From NCBI RefSeq assembly GCF_000688295.1, contig NZ_JHZF01000017.1:1-64000 (forward strand): 64,000 nucleotides of DNA, read 5' to 3'. The position numbers and the translations under genes were made by a program. The notes beneath the pieces were generated by a model that saw only the letters and a program-made list of their open reading frames with translations, was not told the DNA's origin and did no database searches. Positions 19,074 to 25,580 of the stretch are shown here, piece by piece. Positions within the stretch are counted from its first letter, which is position 1. Each line of letters begins with the position of its first letter. Source of the DNA: Pseudooceanicola nanhaiensis DSM 18065. Its GTDB lineage: Bacteria > Pseudomonadota > Alphaproteobacteria > Rhodobacterales > Rhodobacteraceae.

Positions 19074-19138
19074 ACTTTCGGCGCCCTGTGCGGGTCGCCG
19101 AACGGCCTGCGAGATATTGGGAGGAGTCCCGCAGGCGT

Positions 19139-19951
19139 TCACTGCACCGAAGGGTGCGCCGGGGCGGACGGCTTGATCGCCCCGTTGTAGTTCACCAGCG
19201 CGCCGGTCTCCTGCGCGTCCGAGGTGGCGACGACCTGGCCGATCAGCACCGTGTGGGTGCCAGCGCGATGCGCCGAGACCTGGGTGCAGACCAGCGACTG
19301 GTGCGCGGTGGACAGCACCGGCGCTCCGTGGCTGTCCTGCCAGTCCGGCCCGAACCGGTCCGCGCCCTTCAGCGCGCCCTGGCCTGCGAAGAGCATCGCG
19401 ATGTGTTCCTGTTCGCCGCCGAGGATGTTGATGCTGAAGCTGCCGGCCGTGACCAGCGGCGCGTGCGCCGAGGCGCCGCGGTTGAGGCAGACCAGCACCA
19501 TCGGCGGTTCGGCCGAGACCGAGGAGAAGGCCGAGACGGTCATACCGCGCCGATCCTCGCCCGCGCCGCAGGCCACCACGCAGACACCGCTGGCAAAGCG
19601 CCGCATGGCGTTGCGGAAGGCATCGGCCGAAACAGGCTCGGGCGCGGGGATCACCTCGATATGCGCGCGGATGGTGCCGTTCTCGCCGGTCCAGCCGTGC
19701 TCCTCGGCGAAGGCGCGCATATTGGCAAAGCCCGCTTCCCATTCCGGATCGCCCGCCAGCGGCGAGAGCGCCCGGACCGCGTCGGGGCGGACCCAGGCAT
19801 GGGTCGCCTCCGACGTGACCGGCAGGCCCACGGGCGCCAGGGCCTCGCGTGCCGATCCGCGCAGCCGCTCGTCCATCGCGATGGAGAACCGGCGCAGGTC
19901 GTCGGTGCCCTCGAGGCGGGGCAGGGTGTCCTGCATCAGCACGATACGCAT
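19139..19951 (-). CDS. Flavin reductase with N-terminal extension
   Basis: A 270-residue protein. Residues about 108-255 form a flavin reductase-like split barrel (FRNAMRRFASGVCVV, GMTVSAFSSVSAEPPMVLVCLNRG cut as GMTVSAFSSVSAEPP, then SFSINILGGEQEHIA, and HTVLIGQVV). Residues 1-105 are an extra domain that I do not recognise (ATHAWVRPDAVRALSPLAGDP, AFAEEHGWT). It starts 4 nt after the luciferase-like gene stop on the same strand and almost certainly supplies that enzyme with reduced flavin. It is about 90 residues longer than the reductase at 15205. Confidence 0.8.
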   Translation of the reverse strand: MRIVLMQDTLPRLEGTDDLRRFSIAMDERLRGSAREALAPVGLPVTSEATHAWVRPDAVRALSPLAGDPEWEAGFANMRAFAEEHGWTGENGTIRAHIEVIPAPEPVSADAFRNAMRRFASGVCVVACGAGEDRRGMTVSAFSSVSAEPPMVLVCLNRGASAHAPLVTAGSFSINILGGEQEHIAMLFAGQGALKGADRFGPDWQDSHGAPVLSTAHQSLVCTQVSAHRAGTHTVLIGQVVATSDAQETGALVNYNGAIKPSAPAHPSVQ

Positions 19952-19955
19952 GGTG

Positions 19956-21032
19956 TCACGCGTTCACGGCCTTGGCGACCGGAGCGTCTTGGCCGAGCGC
20001 CTTGTTGACCGCGGGGATGATGGTGTCGCCCCAAAGCTCGATCTGTTTCAGCATGGTCTTCTGGTCGAAATCGCCAAGCTGGGTCTGCAGCGCGATGTGC
20101 TTGGGCTTCAGGATCTCGATCTCGGCCAGCAGCCGCTCGATGACCTGGTTGACCGAGCCGACGGGCAGGTTGGCCGCCATCTCGTCCAGCGACATCTCCT
20201 TGTTCAGCGGCACTTCCTGCATCAGGTAGCCGTCCTCGGTGTGCTGGCGGCGGTCCTTCAGGCTTTCCGACAGGCGCCGCGCGAAGCGGGCGTTGTCGAG
20301 GTAGGATTCGATCTCGGCCTTGTTGTCCGAGGCATAGCCGCAGCGCAGGAAGCCCAGCTTCGTGTCGTCGAGGTTCGTGCCCGCCGCATCCGCGCTCTCT
20401 TCCAGCTTGGTGCGCAGGCCGCGGATCGCGTCGAGGTCGCCGTGCAGCACGGTGACAAAGAGGTTGTGCCCCTCCTGCATCGCGCGTTCGCGGACCTTCG
20501 GGTTGCCGGTGGTGACCCAGATCGGCGGCATCGGATCCTGCACGCAGCGGACCGAGATCGAGCTGGGCGGGATGTCGAGGTATTTGCCGTGGTATTCGAA
20601 GATCTGCTCCTTCAGCGCCATCGGGATGACGTCGAGGTATTCCTGGAACATCGGGCCGGCGTCGGCGAGCGAGGTGCCGAAGCGTTCGAATTCGAACTGC
20701 TGGTAGCCCGAGCCGATGCCGAGCTCCAGCCGGCCGTTCGACACGCTGTCGACGAAGCCCACTTCGGCCAGGAAGCGCGCGGGATGGTAGAGCGGCAGGA
20801 TGCAGACGGCAGAGCCCAGGCGGATCCGTGATGTCTTGCCCGCGCAATGGGCCACGGTCATCAGCGGCGAGGGCGAGAGCGAGTAGTTGTTGAAGTGGTG
20901 CTCGGCGTACCAGGCGGCGTCGAAGCCGGCCTGTTCGGCAAGCACGGTCTGTTCGACCGAGTTCGCGATCACGTCATGCGACGATTGATGGTAGCCGCGT
21001 TGTTGGGCGAGGGTGAAGACACCGAATTCCAT
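19956..21032 (-). CDS. Luciferase-like flavin-dependent monooxygenase
   Basis: A 358-residue TIM-barrel monooxygenase of the bacterial luciferase family, using reduced FMN and O2. The start at 21032 (MEFGVFTLAQQRG) has GGGAGGAAATC directly before it; the longer open frame upstream crosses the divergent LysR gene and is rejected. Marks: AWYAEHHFNNYSLSPSPL (about 42-59), RIRLGSAVCILPLYHP (about 70-85), GRLELGIGSGYQQFEF (about 103-118). With the flavin reductase 4 nt downstream it forms a two-component oxygenase. Similar pairs act as type-II BVMOs on cyclic ketones, as sulfonate oxygenases or as long-chain oxygenases; the substrate is not readable here. Confidence 0.82.
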   Translation of the reverse strand: MEFGVFTLAQQRGYHQSSHDVIANSVEQTVLAEQAGFDAAWYAEHHFNNYSLSPSPLMTVAHCAGKTSRIRLGSAVCILPLYHPARFLAEVGFVDSVSNGRLELGIGSGYQQFEFERFGTSLADAGPMFQEYLDVIPMALKEQIFEYHGKYLDIPPSSISVRCVQDPMPPIWVTTGNPKVRERAMQEGHNLFVTVLHGDLDAIRGLRTKLEESADAAGTNLDDTKLGFLRCGYASDNKAEIESYLDNARFARRLSESLKDRRQHTEDGYLMQEVPLNKEMSLDEMAANLPVGSVNQVIERLLAEIEILKPKHIALQTQLGDFDQKTMLKQIELWGDTIIPAVNKALGQDAPVAKAVNA

Positions 21033-21063
21033 GATTTCCTCCCTGAGAATTGAGCTTGCACCC

Positions 21064-21076
21064 AAGGTAATACCTT
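21064..21076. promoter_or_regulatory. Candidate LysR site in divergent promoter region
   Basis: AAGGTA-A-TACCTT has perfect 6-bp arms around one base, in the 105-bp gap between the luciferase-like gene (minus) and lysR (plus). A related half-site, AACACCTTT, recurs about 40 bp further on (21109-21117, against AATACCTTT at 21069-21077). Divergent placement is usual for LysR regulators and their targets. Confidence 0.4.
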
Positions 21077-21137
21077 TCGCTTTTCGCATGAATATCGTAA
21101 ATCCAAGCAACACCTTTGCAGAATTCGGAAAGCCGGG

Positions 21138-22070
21138 ATGGACAAGCTCAGGGCGATGGAATTGCTGGTAGAGGCGGCGGAGCGCGGCAGTTTCTCGGCC
21201 GCCGGGCGCCGGTTCGGGCTGTCTCCGGCCAGTGTCTCGCGCCAGATCTCCGAGCTCGAAGCGCATCTGGGCGTGACGCTCGTGCACCGCTCCACGCGGA
21301 ACCTCGCCCTGTCCGAGGCCGGCCAGGCCTTCGCGCTCCGCGCCGAGGCGATCCTTGCCGGGGTCCGCGCCGCCGAGGCCGATGCCGCCTCGCTCCAGGA
21401 AACGCCGCGTGGGGTCCTGCGGGTGCATTCGCGCACCATGTTCGGCATCGCGGTGTTAGCGCCCCTTCAGACCGACTTCGCCGCGCTCTACCCCGAGGTG
21501 ACGGTGGAGCTGCACCTCTCCGAACGGCCCGTGCGCCTGCGCGAGGATGGCTTCGACCTCGACTTCCGGATCGCCCCGCCGCAGGAGCTGGGCCTGATGC
21601 GGCGGAGGCTGTTCCATTCCGACCGGGTGCTGATCGCCGCGCCCGCCTACCTGTCCGGACGCGCGCCGGTCGCGGCGCCGCAGGATCTCATGTCCCATGC
21701 CTGCCTGCCCTACGTGCTGGGCCATGACGCGGTCTACTGGCGCTTCGCCCGCGACGGCGCCATCGAGGAACTGTCGATGCCGGTCGCCTTCGCCTCGAAC
21801 AACGGCCAGGTGCTGCTGGAATGTGCCCGGCGGGGCCACGGCATCGCGCTGCTCGATCATTACACGGTGGCCGCCGACATCGCGGAGGGGCGGCTGGTGC
21901 GGCTGCTGCCCGATTACCGCGTGTCGAACACCACATTCGAGGAAGGCATTTATGCCACCTATCTCGAAACCGTGCAGGTGCCGCTGAAACTGCGCATCTA
22001 TCTCGACTTCGTAGCCAAGAAATGGCGCGGCCTCGCAAGGATTGCCGATAACGCCGCCTTGCAGCATTGA
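21138..22070 (+). CDS. LysR-family transcriptional regulator
   Basis: A 310-residue LysR protein. The N-terminal helix-turn-helix (about 3-62: MELLVEAAERGSFSAAGRRF, LSPASVSRQISELEAHLG, LVHRSTRNLALSEAG) is followed by the substrate-binding domain (about 90-295). The N-terminus and the RSTR/ALSEAG stretch resemble the CrgA/DsdC-like group. It is divergent from the two-component monooxygenase operon at 21032-19139, which it probably controls. Its stop codon overlaps the palindrome at 22068-22081 that precedes tetR. Confidence 0.83.
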   Translation: MDKLRAMELLVEAAERGSFSAAGRRFGLSPASVSRQISELEAHLGVTLVHRSTRNLALSEAGQAFALRAEAILAGVRAAEADAASLQETPRGVLRVHSRTMFGIAVLAPLQTDFAALYPEVTVELHLSERPVRLREDGFDLDFRIAPPQELGLMRRRLFHSDRVLIAAPAYLSGRAPVAAPQDLMSHACLPYVLGHDAVYWRFARDGAIEELSMPVAFASNNGQVLLECARRGHGIALLDHYTVAADIAEGRLVRLLPDYRVSNTTFEEGIYATYLETVQVPLKLRIYLDFVAKKWRGLARIADNAALQH

Positions 22071-22081
22071 CCAACGGGTCA
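22068..22081. promoter_or_regulatory. TetR operator, copy 1 (before tetR)
   Basis: TGACC-AACG-GGTCA has perfect 5-bp arms, followed by GTC. It lies 48 bp upstream of the tetR start. Two longer copies with the same arms and the same trailing GTC lie at 24690-24705 and 24758-24773. The sharing suggests that this TetR protein represses itself and the 23571-34892 locus. Confidence 0.55.
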
Positions 22082-22129
22082 GTCGCTGCGACAGTACGGG
22101 AAACGACATTTCTGCAGGGGCATAACGCG

Positions 22130-22756
22130 ATGAAGGACGAGAGCAAATCGGCAGGTCCCGACGAGGGGGATGCTGCGCTCGCCGTCTCACCGCGGGTGCG
22201 GGAACTGCTCGAGGTGGGCGCCCGCGTCTTTGCCGAGAAGGGCTATGACGCCGCCACGATGCGCGATGTCTCGGACGCCTCCGGCGTGTCGAAGGCGCTG
22301 CTCTACCACCACTTCGACAGCAAGGACAATTTCTACGCGCAGATCGCCTTTAACTCGTCGCAGAACCTTTACGATTACGTCTTCGACGCGATCCCGGCCG
22401 AGGCCACCGCGGCCGAGAAGGTCCATGCCTACATGATCGCCACGGCGACCTTCTTCATGGAACATCGCTGGGCCTGGATCGCCGCCAGCACCGCGTTCTG
22501 GAACGATCCCGACCGGCACCGCCTGGAGGCCCGGCTGAAGCGCCGGAAGGAATTCGAATACCTGCTGCGCGACCTGATCCGCGAGGGTGTCGAGAACGGC
22601 GAATTCAACGACGTCGACCCGGCAATGACCGGGCGCATCATCCTGTCGTCGATCAACTGGATGCACCGCTGGTACAATCCCGAGAAGACGATGACCCCGC
22701 CGGAGATCGTGGATGCCTATTTCGGGATCATCCTGAAGGGTCTCGACAAACGCTGA
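22130..22756 (+). CDS. TetR-family transcriptional regulator
   Basis: A 208-residue TetR protein. HTH about 20-66 (VRELLEVGARVFAEKGYDAATM, then VSDASGVSKALLYHHFDSKDNFY); the helical ligand domain ends HRWYNPEKTMTPPEIVDAYFGIILKGL. ATG 22130 (MKDESK) is preferred over an earlier ATG at 22067 because the earlier one would overlap the lysR stop and the operator. Ligand domains of this kind with HRW and WM motifs occur in regulators of acyl-CoA metabolism, so an acyl-CoA effector is plausible. It is followed by a convergent SDR gene after 24 bp. Confidence 0.83.
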   Translation: MKDESKSAGPDEGDAALAVSPRVRELLEVGARVFAEKGYDAATMRDVSDASGVSKALLYHHFDSKDNFYAQIAFNSSQNLYDYVFDAIPAEATAAEKVHAYMIATATFFMEHRWAWIAASTAFWNDPDRHRLEARLKRRKEFEYLLRDLIREGVENGEFNDVDPAMTGRIILSSINWMHRWYNPEKTMTPPEIVDAYFGIILKGLDKR

Positions 22757-22780
22757 CGCCGTGCCGTTGCCGGACCGGGA

Positions 22781-23571
22781 TCAGCCCGCGGCCGGCGCGC
22801 GCTTGCGCGGGATGTGCGTCATCAGCGTCTGGGTGAAGGCACCGTCGACCACCAGGTCCGCCCCGCTGACATAGGCCGCGCGCGCGCTCGACAGGAAGAG
22901 CGCGGCATCCGCGATGTCCGACGGCCGACCGATGCGCCGGGCGGGCACCACCGCCTCGCGCGCGGCCCGGTCGTCGGGATCGGCGTAGAAGGCGGCGCTG
23001 AGCGGCGTCAGGATCAGGCCGGGTTCAGCAGGTTGCAGCGGATACCCTCGGGCCCCCATTCGACCGCCAGCTGCCGCGTCAGCATCGACAGCGCCGCCTT
23101 GCTGCTGGAATAGGCCGCGCCGTTCGGCACGGCATGCGCCGCGGCGATGGAGGAGACGTTGGTGATCGCGCCCGGGCGTGCCGGGTCCCGCAGCCGCCGG
23201 AACGCCTGCGCGGTCAGCAGCGCGGCGGTGGTGTTCACGCCCATCTGGAGCGTGAACTGCTCGGCGGTGAGTGTCGCGAGGCTTCGCGGCAGCGACATGG
23301 CGGCCACGTTGACCAGGATATCCGGAGGTCCGATGCGCGACGCGGCGGCCTCGACCGCCGGGGCGATCGCATCGCTGTCGGACAGGTCGAGCGGGATGGC
23401 CTCGGTCGTGCCGGGCAGGGTGGCGCGGGTGCGCTCCAGCCCCTCCGCGTCCCGGTCGAAGAGCGCGAGGATGGCGCCCTGGGCCGCGAAACCCTCTGCA
23501 ATGGCACGCCCGATGCCGCCGGCGGCGCCGGTGACCAGGACACGCCGCCCCTTCAGTCCAAGCCAGGACAT
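22781..23571 (-). pseudogene. SDR oxidoreductase, frameshifted near its C-terminus
   Basis: From 23571 the frame encodes a normal SDR (TGAAGGIGRA about 14-23, LVNVAAMS, Ser in NVSSIAA, YSSSKAA, GIRCNLLNP) and then stops at 23014. The missing end (GLILTPLSAAFY, RRIGRPSDIADAALFLSS, YVSGADLVVDGAF) is present in another frame down to 22781. One extra base in CCGGCC near 23019-23023 (CCGGGCC) would restore NPGLILTPL and about 263 residues. The catalytic residues lie before the break, but the lost part carries the substrate loop and the C-terminal strand. It is co-oriented with tctC, 63 nt downstream of its stop. Confidence 0.75.
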
Positions 23572-23591
23572 AGCAACTGCTCCATGCAGGA

Positions 23592-23613
23592 CGCCGGGCC
23601 CGAGAGCCCGGCG
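23592..23613 (-). terminator. GC-rich stem-loop after tctC
   Basis: CGCCGGGC (23592-23599) pairs with GCCCGGCG (23606-23613), an 8-bp stem with a 6-nt loop, 21 nt past the stop of the minus-strand tctC and before the co-oriented SDR gene. No T-tract. It matches the pattern seen after the other binding-protein genes. Confidence 0.45.
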
Positions 23614-23634
23614 CGCCGCCTGTCTTTCAAGGGA

Positions 23635-24609
23635 TCACTCGAGGACGATCTCGTTGTTCTGCACGACTTTGCCCCAAACCTTCATGTCGCTGTCGAACTG
23701 CGCCTGCAGCGCGTCCGGGCCGCCGGGCTCCGGGATCATGCCGACCTGCTCCATCTGGGCCTGAAGATCGGGATCGCTCATCGCCTTCTCGGTCGAGCCA
23801 GCGACCTTTTCGACCATCTCCTGCGGGCTGCCGTCGGGCGCCAAGAGACCGAACCAGAAGGACGACACGAGGTTCGGATAGCCGAGCTCGGTCGTGGTCG
23901 GAATGTCGGGGAATTGCTCCATCCGCTCCGGCGTGGTGACGGCGAGGATCTTCAGATCGCCCGACTTCTGGTGCTCCAGCAGAGAGATCGGGCTGGAGAA
24001 GTTCAGCTCGGCCTGCCCGCCCATCAGGTCGACCAGCGCGGAGGGGTTGTTGCGATAGGCGACATCCGCCATCTCGACGCCGAGCTCGGATTCGAGCATC
24101 AGCCCGAAGAGGTGCGTGACGCTGCCCGGCCCGAGCGTGGCATAGCGCAGCGGCCTGCCGGTATCGTTGGCATGGGTGACGAGGTCCTCGATCTTCTCGA
24201 CGCCGATGTTCGCCGGAACCGAGACCGTCAGCGGACCGCTCAGCATGGTGGCGACCGGGGTGAAGTCGTCCAGCCCGTAGGGCAGGTTCGGCCGCAGCAG
24301 GATGTTGAGCGAGATCGGGCCGGTGGCGCCGACGAGGTAGGTCAGCCCGTCCGCATCGGCCGAGGCGACGTATTGCGCGCCGACGATGCCATTGGCGCCC
24401 GGCTTGTTTTCGACCAGCACCGGCTGACCAAGATCGCGGGACATCATGTCGGCCACCTGGCGCACGATTCCGTCAATCAGCCCGCCCGCGCCGTAGGGCA
24501 CGACAAGGGTGATCGGATCGTCGGATTGCGCGACAGCAAAGCTCGGGCTGGCAAGGGCGGTGGTGGCGGCAAGCGCGGCAACCACGGCGCGGCGGGTCAG
24601 GTAATTCAC
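23635..24609 (-). CDS. tctC: TctC-type periplasmic receptor (Bug family)
   Basis: A 324-residue TTT receptor with a Sec signal peptide (about 1-28; RRAVVAALAATTALA, cleavage near AVAQ-SDD). The mature part begins ITLVVPYGAGGLIDGIVRQVA, the standard Bug opening, then ENKPGANGIVGAQYVA; later VAYRNNPSALVDLMGGQAEL is the usual ligand-loop area. The start is GTG 24609 with GGAGGAG upstream. The matching TctB and TctA lie 7 kb away on the other strand (32001-33979), with the catabolic genes between them. Operator copy 24690-24705 lies 81 bp upstream. The ligand is probably a carboxylate; not identified. Confidence 0.82.
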   Translation of the reverse strand: MNYLTRRAVVAALAATTALASPSFAVAQSDDPITLVVPYGAGGLIDGIVRQVADMMSRDLGQPVLVENKPGANGIVGAQYVASADADGLTYLVGATGPISLNILLRPNLPYGLDDFTPVATMLSGPLTVSVPANIGVEKIEDLVTHANDTGRPLRYATLGPGSVTHLFGLMLESELGVEMADVAYRNNPSALVDLMGGQAELNFSSPISLLEHQKSGDLKILAVTTPERMEQFPDIPTTTELGYPNLVSSFWFGLLAPDGSPQEMVEKVAGSTEKAMSDPDLQAQMEQVGMIPEPGGPDALQAQFDSDMKVWGKVVQNNEIVLE

Positions 24610-24689
24610 TGTTTCTCCTCCGTTTTGGATGGGGCTCTCCCATTCACGCCCGCACCTGCATGGCGGTGCGGATTGTCATGACGCTAGGC

Positions 24690-24705
24690 CTGACCGTCCG
24701 GTCAG
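24690..24705. promoter_or_regulatory. TetR operator, copy 2 (tctC side)
   Basis: CTGACCG-TC-CGGTCAG has perfect 7-bp arms and continues GTCAGTCAA. It lies nearer the minus-strand tctC start. Copy 3 is 68 bp away. Copy 1 precedes tetR itself. Confidence 0.65.
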
Positions 24706-24757
24706 TCAATCCGGATTTTCCGGTTGCCTCGCTCTGGGCGCGATGTTACCCCTAAAG

Positions 24758-24773
24758 CTGACCGGCTGGTCAG
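24758..24773. promoter_or_regulatory. TetR operator, copy 3 (hydratase side)
   Basis: CTGACC-GGCT-GGTCAG has perfect 6-bp arms and continues TCAGC. It lies 36 bp before the start of the enoyl-CoA hydratase at 24809, just after a weak -10-like TTACCC (24746-24751) and -35-like TTGCCT (24724-24729), where a repressor would block transcription. Confidence 0.65.
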
Positions 24774-24808
24774 TCAGCGGGTCGGAGGAGCCTGTAGGAG
24801 CCTATCCC

Positions 24809-25579
24809 ATGACTTACGAATCGCTGCGTTTCGAAATGGACGGGCATGTCGCCCTGATCACGCTGGACCGCCCGCCTGTAAACGCGCTCAGCCGCCAGAT
24901 GCGCAGCGAGGTCATCGCCGCCTTCGACGAGATCTCGGCCCGTGATGACATCCGCTGTGCCGTGCTGACCGGGGCGGGCAAGACCTTCTGCGCCGGGGCC
25001 GACCTCAAGGACCGGCCCGCCGAGGACATCCCGGGCGATTTCCTTGAACACAACCGGATCACGCGCGAGACCGGCAACGCGATCCGCGAATGCGCCAAGC
25101 CCGTCATCGCCGCCGTGAACGGTCCCGCGCTCGGGGCCGGGCTGGGACTGATGTCGGCCTGCGACATCTTCTATGCCTCCGAGAACGCGACCTTCGGCAT
25201 GCCCGAGATCAACGTGGGTCTCGCCGGCGGCGCCTCAATGCTCAAGACGCTCTTCGGCCGCTCGACCATGCGGCGGATGTTTTACACCGGCGTCCGGCTG
25301 ACCGCCGCCGAACTGCTCGAACGCTCGATCCTCGAGAAGGTGACCAGCCGCGAGGAGCTGGTGCCGACCGCCATGGCGGTCGCGCAGGACATTGCCTCGA
25401 AAAGCCCGCTGGCGATCAAGTACGCCAAGCAGGCGATGACGATGGTCGAATACATGCCGCAGCGAGACGCCTACAGGATGGAACAGAACTACACGATGGC
25501 GCTGGCCCAGACCGAGGACGCAAAGGAGGCACGGATGGCGTTCCTCGAGAAGCGCGAGCCGAAGTTCACGGGGCGCTGA
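24809..25579 (+). CDS. Enoyl-CoA hydratase/isomerase (crotonase) family protein
   Basis: A 256-residue crotonase-fold protein. ATG 24809 has TAGGAG 9 nt upstream; the longer open frame would run through the operators. Oxyanion-hole segments: FCAGADLKDR (about 63) and NGPALGAGLGL (about 104-114). Glu133 in GMPEINVGL is the retained catalytic glutamate, while the first (GGGxE) is Gly113, exactly as in the protein at 3222. First gene of the operon that runs to 31926 or 34892. Probable hydration or isomerisation of an enoyl-CoA. Confidence 0.82.
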   Translation: MTYESLRFEMDGHVALITLDRPPVNALSRQMRSEVIAAFDEISARDDIRCAVLTGAGKTFCAGADLKDRPAEDIPGDFLEHNRITRETGNAIRECAKPVIAAVNGPALGAGLGLMSACDIFYASENATFGMPEINVGLAGGASMLKTLFGRSTMRRMFYTGVRLTAAELLERSILEKVTSREELVPTAMAVAQDIASKSPLAIKYAKQAMTMVEYMPQRDAYRMEQNYTMALAQTEDAKEARMAFLEKREPKFTGR

Positions 25580-25580
25580 G

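Noticed and set aside
21033-21428. N-terminal extension of the luciferase-like protein
   Set aside because: It would cross the divergent lysR gene; ATG 21032 has a strong ribosome site and begins a normal family N-terminus.
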